From Pirellulaceae bacterium (lineage in GTDB: Bacteria > Planctomycetota > Planctomycetia > Pirellulales > Pirellulaceae): DNA of 43,146 bases. Positions 18,475 through 30,022 of the stretch are shown piece after piece (the stretch's first letter is position 1; each line of letters starts with the position of its first letter). The stretch is from the NCBI GenBank assembly GCA_023382975.1, contig JAHDXO010000022.1:105716-148861 (forward strand). The letters run 5' to 3'. Both the position numbers and the translations under genes were made by a program. The notes under the pieces are model-generated. The model saw only the letters and a program-made list of their open reading frames with translations. It was not told the origin of the DNA and did not search any database.

Positions 18475-21240
18475 ATGTTTGACTTGTTGGCCAGCGAGAC
18501 GCCGAGCGACTTCTACCAGTTCGCCCGGCTGCAAGCCATGACCGAGTGGTGGCACTGGATGGTGCTGACGGGACTGTCCGTCGCCGTGCTGGTCTACGTG
18601 GTGTTCATGTACCGGCGCGACAGCGTCGAACTTTCCCGCGGGCTGAGTTGGCTGCTGGTGCTGCTGCGTCTGGCGGCGTTCGCGGGCGTGCTGTTCTATT
18701 TCTTTCATTTGGAGAAGCGGACCGAGCGGAAGCTGGTCAAGAATTCCCGCGTGCTGTTGTTGGTCGATACCAGCCAGAGCATGGGACTGCAGGACAACGA
18801 ACAGACGGACTCGCCGAGCGCTACCAGCCGCATCCAGCGCGTGGTCAACCAGATCGCCGAAGGTCCGTTGGTCAAGGACCTGCGGAAGAACCACGACGTG
18901 GTGGTCTACCGGTTCGATCAGGAAGCTCAGCCGGACGAAGTGGCTGCCTTGTCCAAGCTGCCGTCCGCCGAGGAAGGGTCGCCGGAAGAGGAGGCCGAGT
19001 ATCTTTTCCGTCAATCGCTCCGTTCGGCTCGTTCCACGGCCGCGGTCGCGGGAGGCTTTCTGTTCCTGGGCGTGTTTCTTGCGCTGGTCCATCTGATCGT
19101 CGGCCGTCGGTCGAAAGGCCCTGAATCCAATGCGTGGTCGTTGCTGGGCGGAGTCGTTGCCATCCTGGTCGGGTTGGTCGTGTTGGCAGTGGCCAGCTTG
19201 CGGAATCCCGACGTCCCGTGGATGGCCCTGATCGGCGTTCGGGACGCGGCGCCCGCGACCGAAGCGACTGCACCCGAGGGGGACGATGAGACGGCCAAGC
19301 CCGAAGAGATCGACTGGTCGGTCGAGCTGGCGGCGCGAGGTCTCGAGACGCGGATCGGCGAGGCGCTGCGGTATCTGGTGAACAAGGAACGCGGAGGGCC
19401 GGTCGCCGGGATCGTCATGTTCAGCGACGGCCAGCAGAATACGGGCGTCGAGATCTCGGCCGCGACGGCCCTGGCGCGTTTGGCCGAAATCCCCGTCTAC
19501 ACGGTCGGCCTGGGCAGCGACCGGCGCCCGCTGAACGTTCGCGTCGTCGACTTGGAGGCTCCCGAACGGGTCTATCCGGGCGACCGCTTCACGATGACGG
19601 GTTACCTCCAAGCCAGCAACTACAGCGGGCGCGTGCTCGACGCGCGGCTGACTTCGTACCCCACCGGGGCGACCGACGAGGATCGGGTCGAGACGGTCGA
19701 GGCGGAGCAGCAAGTCAGTCTGGGCAAGGACGGCGAGATTGTCACGGTCAAGTTCGAGATCAAGCCGGAAGAAGCCGGCCGCCGAACCTACCAGCTCTCG
19801 GTCAAGCCGCCGCCGCGCGACCACAATCCGCTGGACAACGTGAAGTCCGCGAATGTCGAAGTGGTCGAGCGGCGGTCGCGAGTGCTGATTCTCGCCGGCG
19901 GTCCGTCCCGCGAGTACGGCTTTCTGATCACCTACCTGTACCGCGACCGCGACACGTCAGTCGACGTGCTTCTGCAGAGCGGCAAGCCGGGAATCTCGCA
20001 GGAAGCGGACAATATCCTGTTCGACTTTCCGGCAGACATCGAGGAACTGTCCGAGTACGACTGTATCGTGGCCTTCGATCCCGACTGGACCGACTTGGAC
20101 GTGTTGCAGGTCCAGGCTCTGGAGCAGTGGATCGCCGAAAAGGCTGGCGGACTGATCGTGGTGGCCGGGCCCGTGCATACGCCGCAATGGGCGGACGTGC
20201 GGCGCGGCGATCCTCGCTTCAACACCATCCGATCGCTGTACCCGGTGGTGTTGTACAGCAGCGGCTCGCCGACCCTGGGACTGGGGCGATTCGGCGGCGA
20301 AGACGCTTGGCCGCTGGCCTTCACCCGCGAGGGCATGGAAGCGGACTTCCTGTGGCTGGAGGACGAACCGTTGGCCAGCGAGGGCGCGTGGGCCTCGTTC
20401 GCGGGCGTGTACGGCTATTACGCGGTCAAAGACCCGAAGCCCGCCGCGCGGGTCTATGCGAGGTTCTCCGATCCCAGTACGTCGATTGACGACGTGCTGC
20501 CGATCTATCTGGCCGGTCACTTCTACGGAGCCGGGCGAGTGTTCTTCCAGGCTAGCGGCGAGATGTGGCGAATCCGCGAGATCGACGAAACCTATTTCGA
20601 ACGCTACTACACCAAACTGATTCGCTGGGTGTCGCAAGGGCGTTTGCTGCGCGATTCGAACCGGGGCATTCTGCTGGTGGACAAGGACCGCTGCCTGCTG
20701 GGCGACACCGTGGTCGTTCAGGCCATTCTGACTGACGCCCAGAACCGGCCGCTGATGGTTCCGGAGGTTACCGGCAACTTGGTGCATCCCAATGGCACGC
20801 GAACGCCCCTGGTGCTGCGGAACGTTCAAGGCGGAGTCCGCGAGGGAAGTTTCACCGGTCAGTTCACCGCGGTGTCCGAGGGCGATTACCGGGTCGAGTT
20901 GCGGCCGCCGCAGGCGGAGCTGGACGAGCTGCTCGTGCGCGAGGTGCGGACTCGCGTGCCGGCGTTGGAGGTCGAGAAGCCGGAACGCAACGACCCGGTG
21001 CTGACCGACATCGCCAAGTCCACGGGCGGGGAATACTATATCGGCGCCGAGTCGGTGGCCGGCGTGCCCGGCGGACTGCCACCGCTGGCGGGCGTTCTGG
21101 AGAGACAGGACTTTGTCAGCTACCTGCCCGGGACGCCGGACCGGGATTTCGACCGGCGTTTGATGGCGTGGCTGATGGGATTGATTTGCGGCGTATTGGC
21201 GCTGGAATGGACGCTCCGGCGCTTGAGCCGATTGGCATGA
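18475..21240 (+). CDS. large vWA-domain membrane protein with glutamine-amidotransferase-like region
   Basis: 921 aa from ATG 18475, preceded by GGGAG; an in-frame ATG at 18424 would add 17 residues but has no ribosome site. Two N-terminal membrane helices (~28-45, ~60-78) are followed by a vWA domain beginning with D98-T-S-Q-S102. A ~75-residue insertion with two more predicted membrane helices separates this strand from the second half (IVMFSDGQQNTG). Next come Ig-like beta regions, a Rossmann-type region (VLILAGGPSREY, residues ~470-640) like glutamine-amidotransferase-like domains, and a last membrane helix (~890-910). Partner of the preceding BatA-like protein in the cluster. Function unknown beyond envelope association. 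Confidence 0.88.
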   Translation: MFDLLASETPSDFYQFARLQAMTEWWHWMVLTGLSVAVLVYVVFMYRRDSVELSRGLSWLLVLLRLAAFAGVLFYFFHLEKRTERKLVKNSRVLLLVDTSQSMGLQDNEQTDSPSATSRIQRVVNQIAEGPLVKDLRKNHDVVVYRFDQEAQPDEVAALSKLPSAEEGSPEEEAEYLFRQSLRSARSTAAVAGGFLFLGVFLALVHLIVGRRSKGPESNAWSLLGGVVAILVGLVVLAVASLRNPDVPWMALIGVRDAAPATEATAPEGDDETAKPEEIDWSVELAARGLETRIGEALRYLVNKERGGPVAGIVMFSDGQQNTGVEISAATALARLAEIPVYTVGLGSDRRPLNVRVVDLEAPERVYPGDRFTMTGYLQASNYSGRVLDARLTSYPTGATDEDRVETVEAEQQVSLGKDGEIVTVKFEIKPEEAGRRTYQLSVKPPPRDHNPLDNVKSANVEVVERRSRVLILAGGPSREYGFLITYLYRDRDTSVDVLLQSGKPGISQEADNILFDFPADIEELSEYDCIVAFDPDWTDLDVLQVQALEQWIAEKAGGLIVVAGPVHTPQWADVRRGDPRFNTIRSLYPVVLYSSGSPTLGLGRFGGEDAWPLAFTREGMEADFLWLEDEPLASEGAWASFAGVYGYYAVKDPKPAARVYARFSDPSTSIDDVLPIYLAGHFYGAGRVFFQASGEMWRIREIDETYFERYYTKLIRWVSQGRLLRDSNRGILLVDKDRCLLGDTVVVQAILTDAQNRPLMVPEVTGNLVHPNGTRTPLVLRNVQGGVREGSFTGQFTAVSEGDYRVELRPPQAELDELLVREVRTRVPALEVEKPERNDPVLTDIAKSTGGEYYIGAESVAGVPGGLPPLAGVLERQDFVSYLPGTPDRDFDRRLMAWLMGLICGVLALEWTLRRLSRLA

Positions 21241-21278
21241 CCGGGAGCAAGCAGATCGCAACGGGACAAGAATCGTAG

Positions 21279-21343
21279 AGCGGAATTCATTCCGCTCCGC
21301 AACGCGGAGTCATCCGACTGTCGCGAACGGAATAGATTCCGTT
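21279..21343. repeat. cluster of three adjacent hairpin-forming palindromes
   Basis: AGCGGAAT-TC-ATTCCGCT (21279-21296), CTCCGC-AAC-GCGGAG (21295-21309) and AACGGAAT-AG-ATTCCGTT (21326-21343) are three perfect stems of 8, 6 and 8 bp within 65 bases. The 127-base spacer 21241-21367 inside the plus-strand cluster holds little else. It could be a dispersed REP-like element, a processing site, or an attenuator; no T-run follows the last stem. Confidence 0.75.
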
Positions 21344-21367
21344 TTACGGAGAAGCAAAGAGTCCAAC

Positions 21368-23767
21368 ATGGCAGAAACCCCGAAGAACCTGGACCCTCGG
21401 ATCGAATCCCTGCTGGCCGGTCTGCGCTGGCGCATCCGCGCCTACGTCTGGCTCGAAGGCATCTCCCTGGCTTTGATCTGGTTCGGCTTGACCTTCTGGA
21501 TCGGGTTGGCGTTGGACTATCTGCCCGTGTTGGCTGGCGCCAGCGAGATGCCGCGCGCGGCCCGTGCGGTCGTGCTGGCGGCCGTCGCGGCTGTCTTGGC
21601 CTGGATCCTGTACCGGTGGGTCTTCCGGCGGGCGTTGGTGCCGTTGACCAACCGCAGCATGGCCTTGCTGCTCGAACGTCAGTTCCGCAGTTTCGACGAC
21701 AGTCTGGTGACGTCGGTCGAGTTGACAGAACAGCCCAGCCATGCCGACCAATTCGATCCCGGCATGTTGCGGCGGACCGAAGACGAGGCGCGCGAAAACA
21801 CGAGCGTCGTACGATTGCGGCAGGTCTTCAATTTCACTCCCTTGCTCCGCAGCGCCACGATCGCGGCCGTGTTGCTGGCTCCGATTGTCGCCTTCTATGC
21901 GGCGTTTCCTCTGGCGATGGCGCTGGGGGTCAGCCGCATGTACCTGCTCAAAGACGAACCCTGGCCCCGCAATGCACGCATCGAGGTGGTGGGAGTCGAG
22001 TTGCTGGGCGCCGAGGACGCGCCGCTGCGGCCCACGGAAGCGCCGCTGATCGTCTTCGACGAGCGCCAGTCCGTGAAGGTCGCCAAAGGCTCGAACGTCC
22101 GGTTGCGCGTCCGCGCCGACAAAGCTGCGAAGAAGATCCCCGAGGTTTGCACGTTCTACTACACGACCGCCGACGGCGAGCGGGGCCGAGTCACCATGAA
22201 CCGGCTGCGGAGTTCGCGAGGCGAGTTTCAGGAATACGCATTCAACGGCAAGCCGCTGCGCGGCATTCTGTCGACCGTGTACTTCGATGTCGTGGGGTAC
22301 GACTACCGGGTGCGCGACTTCCAGATCGAGGTGGTCGATAGTCCTGCGGTCATCGCGACGGAATTGGATTGTCGGTTTCCTGACTATCTGGTCGACGAAA
22401 AACTGTCGCTGTGGCTGCCCCGCACCGAACCGCTGACCAGTGCGACGCAATTGCCTCGCGGCACCGATGTCACGATCCGCGTGCTGACCAACAAACCGCT
22501 GCGGCGCGTGGATCTCTACAACCCCGACACCAAGGAATTGACGACGCAGAACGTGGAGGGCGACGAAACTCAGCGGAAGCAGTTCGAGTACCGGATTCCC
22601 GAGTTGGCCGACAATCTGACCTTGGACGTCACGCTGTTCGACGTCGACAACGTGGTCACCGAACGGCCGTACCGCATTTTTCTGGCCGCCTTGCCCGACG
22701 AACCGCCACGCGTCGATGTCAAGCTGCGCGGCATCGGCACGGCCGTGACACCTGATGTGATCATCCCCGTCGAAGGCGTCGTCCTGGACGACTACGCCGT
22801 CGACCGAACTTGGTTCGATTTTGAAATGCAACGTCCGGGGCCGACGCCGGAGGATCAGAAATCGGTTCGACAGTCCCGCGATATTGCGGTGCTGGACGCG
22901 GGACGAGTCGACGCGTCGCTGGATTTCCGAGACCTGCGCTCGCAGGAAGTCGATCCTTGGGAATTGCAGCCGACCGACAAACTGATCGTATCGGTCAAGG
23001 CGGCCGACAAGCACGACTTGAGCGGCGGTCCGAACGAGGGGAGCAGTGATCGCTACCAACTGGACGTGGTCACTCCGGACATGTTGTTGGCGATCCTGGA
23101 ATCGCGCGAGATCGGGCAGCGCCGCCGCTTGGAACAGATTCTGGAAGAGATGACGCAAGCTCGCGATTTCCTGAATCGAGTTCACTCGGCAGCGCCTGGC
23201 CGGGGACTTGAACCGGGCGACGTGCTGGAAACGGCCGAGGAGACGGATCAGGAACGCCCGGATCCTCAGCGGGTTGCCGAACGAAATCAATCGCTAAGAT
23301 TACTGAGGACACAGCAAGCTTATCAGCAAGGACGCAAATCGGGCCAGGAACTACTGGGGGTCGCGGCTGCGTTCCGGGACATCCGGGAGGAACTGATCAA
23401 CAACCGGGTTGATACCGAGGACCGCAAACAGCGATTGAAAGAACTGATCGCCGACCCGATGCAATTGATCGCCGAAACGATGTTTCCAGAACTCGACCGT
23501 CGTGTCGAGCGATTGGAGAAGATGCTTGCCGAAGCGATGAACAGTCGACAATTCGATCTGCAAGTTGGAGAGGCTGAAGCCAAGGCGGCGGTCGATCAGG
23601 CCAACGACATCTTGGCCGAACTCGAAGGCATTCTCCAGCAGATGCTGGACTTGGAAACTTTCAACGAGCTACTGGACATCGTGCGCCAATTGATTAAAGA
23701 TCAGCAGGGACTGATCGAAAGAACCGAAGCCGAGCGTAAACAAGGGTTGTTGCGGGATCTTCAATAG
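21368..23767 (+). CDS. DUF4175-like membrane and coiled-coil protein
   Basis: 799 aa. Two N-terminal membrane helices (~30-50 and 64-85) and a third at ~158-182. A long beta-rich extracytoplasmic region (~190-560) is followed by a predominantly helical, charged C-terminal third (~580-799) with coiled-coil character. Layout matches the DUF4175-like proteins found in alphaproteobacterial and planctomycete MoxR/BatA clusters, though I assign it by architecture rather than a clear signature. The ATG lies 127 bases after the vWA gene and the coiled-coil gene begins ten bases downstream. Probably an inner-membrane scaffold. Confidence 0.8.
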   Translation: MAETPKNLDPRIESLLAGLRWRIRAYVWLEGISLALIWFGLTFWIGLALDYLPVLAGASEMPRAARAVVLAAVAAVLAWILYRWVFRRALVPLTNRSMALLLERQFRSFDDSLVTSVELTEQPSHADQFDPGMLRRTEDEARENTSVVRLRQVFNFTPLLRSATIAAVLLAPIVAFYAAFPLAMALGVSRMYLLKDEPWPRNARIEVVGVELLGAEDAPLRPTEAPLIVFDERQSVKVAKGSNVRLRVRADKAAKKIPEVCTFYYTTADGERGRVTMNRLRSSRGEFQEYAFNGKPLRGILSTVYFDVVGYDYRVRDFQIEVVDSPAVIATELDCRFPDYLVDEKLSLWLPRTEPLTSATQLPRGTDVTIRVLTNKPLRRVDLYNPDTKELTTQNVEGDETQRKQFEYRIPELADNLTLDVTLFDVDNVVTERPYRIFLAALPDEPPRVDVKLRGIGTAVTPDVIIPVEGVVLDDYAVDRTWFDFEMQRPGPTPEDQKSVRQSRDIAVLDAGRVDASLDFRDLRSQEVDPWELQPTDKLIVSVKAADKHDLSGGPNEGSSDRYQLDVVTPDMLLAILESREIGQRRRLEQILEEMTQARDFLNRVHSAAPGRGLEPGDVLETAEETDQERPDPQRVAERNQSLRLLRTQQAYQQGRKSGQELLGVAAAFRDIREELINNRVDTEDRKQRLKELIADPMQLIAETMFPELDRRVERLEKMLAEAMNSRQFDLQVGEAEAKAAVDQANDILAELEGILQQMLDLETFNELLDIVRQLIKDQQGLIERTEAERKQGLLRDLQ

Positions 23768-23777
23768 GGAGTTGGCC

Positions 23778-25691
<1,914 letters not shown>

Positions 25692-25706
25692 GTAGGAGTC
25701 TAAGCG

Positions 25707-26753
25707 ATGGCAACTTATCTTTCGCACCGAATTCTCGGCGTGTTCGTGATTCTCGTGGCCTTGGCCGGGGCAGCGCACGGGGACGAAGCCTTGGAAAACC
25801 GCGCTAGTTGGCAACCGCCGACACGGGGGGAGGTCAAGCAGGCGATTGACGCCTGGGTGGCCGGAAAGGACTTGGACGAACTCACGCGGACCCGGATCGA
25901 CGTCCTTTGGTCGGACGAGTCGGCCGCGGCATTCGATCAGGACCGGCTGGACCTGTTGGCTGATACGATCGCCATGGTTCAGCCTGAAACGCGGGCCCTT
26001 GTGGATTTGTGCGCGGCTCCGCAGCGACCGCTGCTGTTGCCCAAGTTCGAATTCCTGGAATCCGACGAAACGGCGCCACTGGTCCGCGACAACCTGCGGT
26101 TGCTGCTGGCCCGCTGGCTCGCCCAGCAGTCGCTGTACGATGAATCCTTGGATCTGATCCAGGACGCGAAGCCGGAGGACGTCGTCGATCCGGCCGCGCT
26201 GCTCTTCTATCAGAGCGTGGGCCATCACCGCAACCTGGAGAAAGACAAGTGCCTGCCGGTGCTGACCCGACTGCTGGAAAACAAAGGCCAGATCCCGCGA
26301 CGCTACGAGACGATGGCGTTGCTGATGGAATCGGACATCAAGCCGCTGAAGACCGACTCGTTGGACGAGATCTCGCGGCTGATGGACGACATCGAACGCC
26401 GGCTGGGGTTCGGGCATGCCGGGACGCGGGTCCGCAAGCAAGAGGACGATGTGATCGCCAAGTTGGACAAGATGATCGAGGAACTGGAAAAGCAGATGCA
26501 GCAACAGCAGAGTTCCGGGTCCGGCAGCGGCGGTTCGCAGTCGTCGTCGCCCATGCAGGACAGCAACCCAGGCGGCGGCACCGGTCCGGGCGAAGTCGAA
26601 CAGCGACGCATCGGGTCACGAGCTGGCTGGGGCAATCTGCCTCCGAAGGAACGGCAGGAAGCGCTCCAACAGATCGCCAAGGGATTGCCATCCCACTACC
26701 GAGACGTGATCGAAGAATACTTCCGCAAGTTGGCTCGCGACGGAAACAACTAG
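25707..26753 (+). CDS. secreted conserved protein of the MoxR cluster
   Basis: 348 aa. GTAGGAG precedes the ATG. Signal peptide at residues 1-25. The body (~30-250) is helical with repeat-like helices. A short coiled coil (~250-270, KLDKMIEELEKQMQQQQ) leads into a Ser/Gly-rich linker (~272-300) and a C-terminal segment GWGNLPPKERQEALQQI followed by LPSHYRDVIEEYFRKLA. I recall this ending as recurring in planctomycete proteins from similar loci, which is memory rather than a search result. No catalytic motif. Its close spacing (15 bases) to the repeat protein suggests they function together in the periplasm. Confidence 0.82.
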   Translation: MATYLSHRILGVFVILVALAGAAHGDEALENRASWQPPTRGEVKQAIDAWVAGKDLDELTRTRIDVLWSDESAAAFDQDRLDLLADTIAMVQPETRALVDLCAAPQRPLLLPKFEFLESDETAPLVRDNLRLLLARWLAQQSLYDESLDLIQDAKPEDVVDPAALLFYQSVGHHRNLEKDKCLPVLTRLLENKGQIPRRYETMALLMESDIKPLKTDSLDEISRLMDDIERRLGFGHAGTRVRKQEDDVIAKLDKMIEELEKQMQQQQSSGSGSGGSQSSSPMQDSNPGGGTGPGEVEQRRIGSRAGWGNLPPKERQEALQQIAKGLPSHYRDVIEEYFRKLARDGNN

Positions 26754-26916
26754 AATCAAAAGGAACTCGTGATTGCGAGTACTGAGAGATAATCGGGAAG
26801 AATCGCACCCTGATCCTTCACGTGATCTTTCCCCTAATCTCCCGCGACTGTGCGGCGTTTGTAAGAGATCAAGGGAAACTTGAATTTGTTTAGGATTTCG
26901 GATTTGAGCTTTAGTT

Positions 26917-26932
26917 GCGGGCGGTAGCCCGC
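26917..26932. repeat. hairpin GCGGGC-GGTA-GCCCGC
   Basis: A perfect 6-bp GC stem with a four-base loop lies 13 bases before the NPCBM gene, in a 192-base spacer (26754-26945) with no gene. It resembles dispersed intergenic palindromes rather than a terminator, since no T-run follows. It is close enough to the start codon to affect translation. Confidence 0.55.
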
Positions 26933-26945
26933 GTTAGGAAGTGCC

Positions 26946-28145
26946 ATGCTGACATACGCGTTGATCACCGGACTGCTCTTGCTGGGCGGCGTCAGTGTGG
27001 ATGTCAAACCGTTGACGGGACCGACGATTCGGGCCGAATGGGTCGGGGTCGAGGGCAACGCGGTGGTGGTGGTTCAGGACGGCCAGACGCAACGATTGGA
27101 GACGTCCGGATTGTGGGAAATCGTCCCGGTGACGCCCGCCGAAGCCCCGGCGACTCTGGTCACGATCTGGGTCGAGTTGATCGACGGCTCGCAATTGGTC
27201 GCCACGCGTTATCGCGTATCCGATGGCTTGGCCCAAATCAAGCTGACGAGCGGCGAGGAACTCGAGGTCCGCACGCGGTCGATCCGCACGGTTCGGTTCC
27301 GCGACCACTCTGCCTCGCCTGTGCTCGCCAAGCAATGGCAGGAGATCACCCAGGAGAAACATTCGGGCGACGTCATCGTCATCCGGCGGCAGGAGTCACT
27401 GGATCATCTGGACGGTGCGCTGAGCAACGTCAGCGACGAAACCGTCCAGTTTGAATTCGACGGCGACAAGATCGACGTCAACCGCCAGAAGCTGGACGGT
27501 CTGGTTTACTATCGTCCGATTGCGGCCGACCTACCCGACCGGATCTGCCAGTTGATCGATGTGTCCGGGACGCGGTGGAGCGTCCGGGCGCTGTCGCTGG
27601 CCGATGGCAAGATCGAATTGACCAGTCCCGCGGGTGTGAAGCTGGCCGTTCCCGTCGAACGGCTCGGCAAGTTGGATTTCTCGTCGGGCAACACGGTCTG
27701 GCTCAGCGAACTGGAGCCGGAATTCGTCCAACGCCGTCCGTACGTTGCTTCGAAATTGCCTCAGCCCAGTCTCGAACGGCTCTTTCAGCCGCGGCGCGAT
27801 CTGAGCATGACCGGCAAGCCGCTGATGCTGGACGGGGTGACGTACGAGAAGGGGATCGCGATGATCAGTCGCACGGAGATGGGGTTCCGCTTGACGGACA
27901 GCTTCCGTCACTTCCACGCCATGGTGGGAATCGACGACGCCGTCCGCGAAGGCGGCAACGTGGAACTGATCATCTCCGGGGACGACCGCGTGCTGCTGAA
28001 CCGGACCGTGACGGGCCGGGACAAGGCGTTTCCGGTCCATCTGGACATCACCGGCGTCAATCGCCTGAAGATCCTGGTGGACTTCGGCGACGAGATGGAT
28101 ATCGCCGACCATCTCAATCTGTGCGATGCGAGGCTTACCAAATGA
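26946..28145 (+). CDS. secreted NPCBM-domain protein
   Basis: 399 aa. A hydrophobic N-terminus (residues 3-16) acts as a signal peptide or anchor. Residues ~25-275 form beta-rich repeats with no family I recognise. The C-terminal ~115 residues match the NPCBM (novel putative carbohydrate-binding module) pattern: LDGVTYEKGIAM, a FRHFHAMVGIDDAV strand and VNRLKILVDFGD. NPCBM modules bind galactose-type glycans in known cases. The stop overlaps the start of the HtrA-like gene (ATGA), so both are translated from one message. A carbohydrate-binding partner coupled to a protease suggests a cell-surface or envelope role; this is inference. Confidence 0.87.
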   Translation: MLTYALITGLLLLGGVSVDVKPLTGPTIRAEWVGVEGNAVVVVQDGQTQRLETSGLWEIVPVTPAEAPATLVTIWVELIDGSQLVATRYRVSDGLAQIKLTSGEELEVRTRSIRTVRFRDHSASPVLAKQWQEITQEKHSGDVIVIRRQESLDHLDGALSNVSDETVQFEFDGDKIDVNRQKLDGLVYYRPIAADLPDRICQLIDVSGTRWSVRALSLADGKIELTSPAGVKLAVPVERLGKLDFSSGNTVWLSELEPEFVQRRPYVASKLPQPSLERLFQPRRDLSMTGKPLMLDGVTYEKGIAMISRTEMGFRLTDSFRHFHAMVGIDDAVREGGNVELIISGDDRVLLNRTVTGRDKAFPVHLDITGVNRLKILVDFGDEMDIADHLNLCDARLTK

Positions 28146-30022
28146 ATCGAAGGACAATGCGAATGATGGCTGGCCGAACGATCTTGCTGGCGGCGATGGC
28201 TTGCGGGTTGCTGGCGGGACGCGCCGTGGCGGTCGACGTGCCGGCCGCAGTGCTGGAAGCTCAGCAGCAGCGGATCGACGCCATCGCTCGAGCGATGAAG
28301 ACCGCGATCAGCGTATTCGCCAATGCCGGACAGGGCGGCGGCTCGGGGGTGGTGATCACCGCTGACGGGTATGCCTTGTCGAACTTCCACGTGACCAAGC
28401 CTGCTGGCGACTACATGAAGTGCAGCATGGCCGACGGTCGGCTGTACGACGCGGTGATCGTCAGTATCGATCCGACCGGCGACGTCGCGTTGATCAAGCT
28501 GCTGGGGCGGGACGATTTCCCCCACGCCACGCTGGCGGATAGTGACCAAGTCCGAGTGGGCGACTGGTGCTTTGCCGTGGGCAATCCGTTCCTGCTGGCG
28601 ACCGATTTCCAGCCCACGGTCACCTTCGGAATCGTGTCGGGAGTTCATCGCTACCAGCCGCCGGCGGGTACGCTGCTGGAGTATGCCGACTGCATCCAGA
28701 CCGATGCTTCGATCAATCCGGGCAACTCCGGTGGACCGCTATTCAATGCCAACGGCGAATTGATTGGAATCAACGGCCGCGGTTCGTTCGAGAAACGCGG
28801 ACGGGTCAACGTGGGCGTCGGCTACGCCATTTCGATCAACCAGATCAAGAATTTCCTGGGTTATTTGCACAGCGGCCGGATCGTCGATCATGCAACGCTG
28901 GGCGCCACGGTCTCCAGCGACGAAGACGGCCGCGTGATCGTGACGAACATCCTGGAGAGCAGCGACGCCTATCGGCGGGGATTGCGGTACGGGGCCGAGA
29001 TTCTGTCGTTCGGCGGACGGCCGGTGACTACGGTCAACGGCTTCAAGAACACGCTGGGAATTTTCCCCCGGGATTGGCGAGTGCCGCTCAGTTTCCGCTT
29101 GGAAGGCCAACGGCGCGATGTCTTTGTCCGCTTGATGGGGGTACATACTCGCGACGAACTGCTGACCAAGGCAGCCGGTTCGCCGATCCCCGCGCCCGAA
29201 CCACAGCCCAAGCCCAGTCCGAAGAAGCCGCGGCCGGTACCCGGGGACGACGGACAACCCATGCCGGGCGAGGAACCTGCCCCGGCGCCGGAGGACGTAC
29301 CGGACATCCCGCTGCCCAAGAAGATCGAGCCGAAGCCCGGACGCATTCCTCTGAATGCCGGCCAACGGAAAGAGCCGGTGCCGGACCATGTCAAGCCGTT
29401 GATCAAGGAGCGAACCGGCTACGCCAACTACTACTTCAACGAGTTGAACCGGGACCGGGTCTGGAACGCCTTCTCGGCGCATGGCACGTTCGACGGATTG
29501 ACCGAGCCGTGGACGCTGCGCGGAACCGCCGTGGGCGGAGGCGAAGTGCAGATTGAGTTGGGCGACAAGAAAGTCACCGGCCGCTTCACCGGGCAGGTGG
29601 GCGAAGTCGATTTGAGCCAGGATCTGGGCGAACAACTCGGGCCTCCGGGCAGCGGCGGCCTGTTGGTCGCGCTGCATCTGTGGCAGCGGATGCTCCGCAA
29701 AGGTCCGACTCAGTTCGGCGAGGTGTACTACTTGGGAACGGCCCCGGTGGTCGACCGCGACGGATTGTACGACGTGCTGGTTGCCACGCACGATGTCGTC
29801 GAATCGCGTTTCTACTTTGACCGGGCGTCCGGTCAGCTTGTCGCGCTCGAGATGTTTCCGGACTCGGGTGTCGATCCCTGCGAGGTCTATTTCGACGACT
29901 ACCGCGGAATCGATGGGCGACAGTGGCCGCACATGATTCGAGTCCGCCACGGCGACCGTTCCGTCCTGGAGTTGCCCCTGGAAGAAATCAACCCTGCCGC
30001 CAAGTCGGAAGAGGCCACATGA
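28142..30022 (+). CDS. HtrA-like (S1C) serine protease, complete triad, with C-terminal LolA-like region
   Basis: 626 aa. Signal peptide at residues 1-31. The trypsin-fold domain keeps all three catalytic residues: H83 (SNFHVT), D114 (PTGDVALIKL) and S196 (NPGNSGGPL). A PDZ-like domain follows (~260-340), then a Pro-rich linker (~345-410). A ~200-residue C-terminal region of beta strands ends in DDYRGIDGRQWPHMI, which resembles the LolA/lipoprotein-sorting type of fold; this is a tentative call. The ATG overlaps the stop of the NPCBM gene and the stop overlaps the next gene's ATG, both by four bases, so the three are translationally coupled. Likely a periplasmic quality-control or regulatory protease. 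Confidence 0.9.
   Translation: MNRRTMRMMAGRTILLAAMACGLLAGRAVAVDVPAAVLEAQQQRIDAIARAMKTAISVFANAGQGGGSGVVITADGYALSNFHVTKPAGDYMKCSMADGRLYDAVIVSIDPTGDVALIKLLGRDDFPHATLADSDQVRVGDWCFAVGNPFLLATDFQPTVTFGIVSGVHRYQPPAGTLLEYADCIQTDASINPGNSGGPLFNANGELIGINGRGSFEKRGRVNVGVGYAISINQIKNFLGYLHSGRIVDHATLGATVSSDEDGRVIVTNILESSDAYRRGLRYGAEILSFGGRPVTTVNGFKNTLGIFPRDWRVPLSFRLEGQRRDVFVRLMGVHTRDELLTKAAGSPIPAPEPQPKPSPKKPRPVPGDDGQPMPGEEPAPAPEDVPDIPLPKKIEPKPGRIPLNAGQRKEPVPDHVKPLIKERTGYANYYFNELNRDRVWNAFSAHGTFDGLTEPWTLRGTAVGGGEVQIELGDKKVTGRFTGQVGEVDLSQDLGEQLGPPGSGGLLVALHLWQRMLRKGPTQFGEVYYLGTAPVVDRDGLYDVLVATHDVVESRFYFDRASGQLVALEMFPDSGVDPCEVYFDDYRGIDGRQWPHMIRVRHGDRSVLELPLEEINPAAKSEEAT

Noticed and set aside
21344..23290. A 648-codon minus-strand frame
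   Set aside because: Antisense to the DUF4175-like gene, with composition typical of shadow frames.
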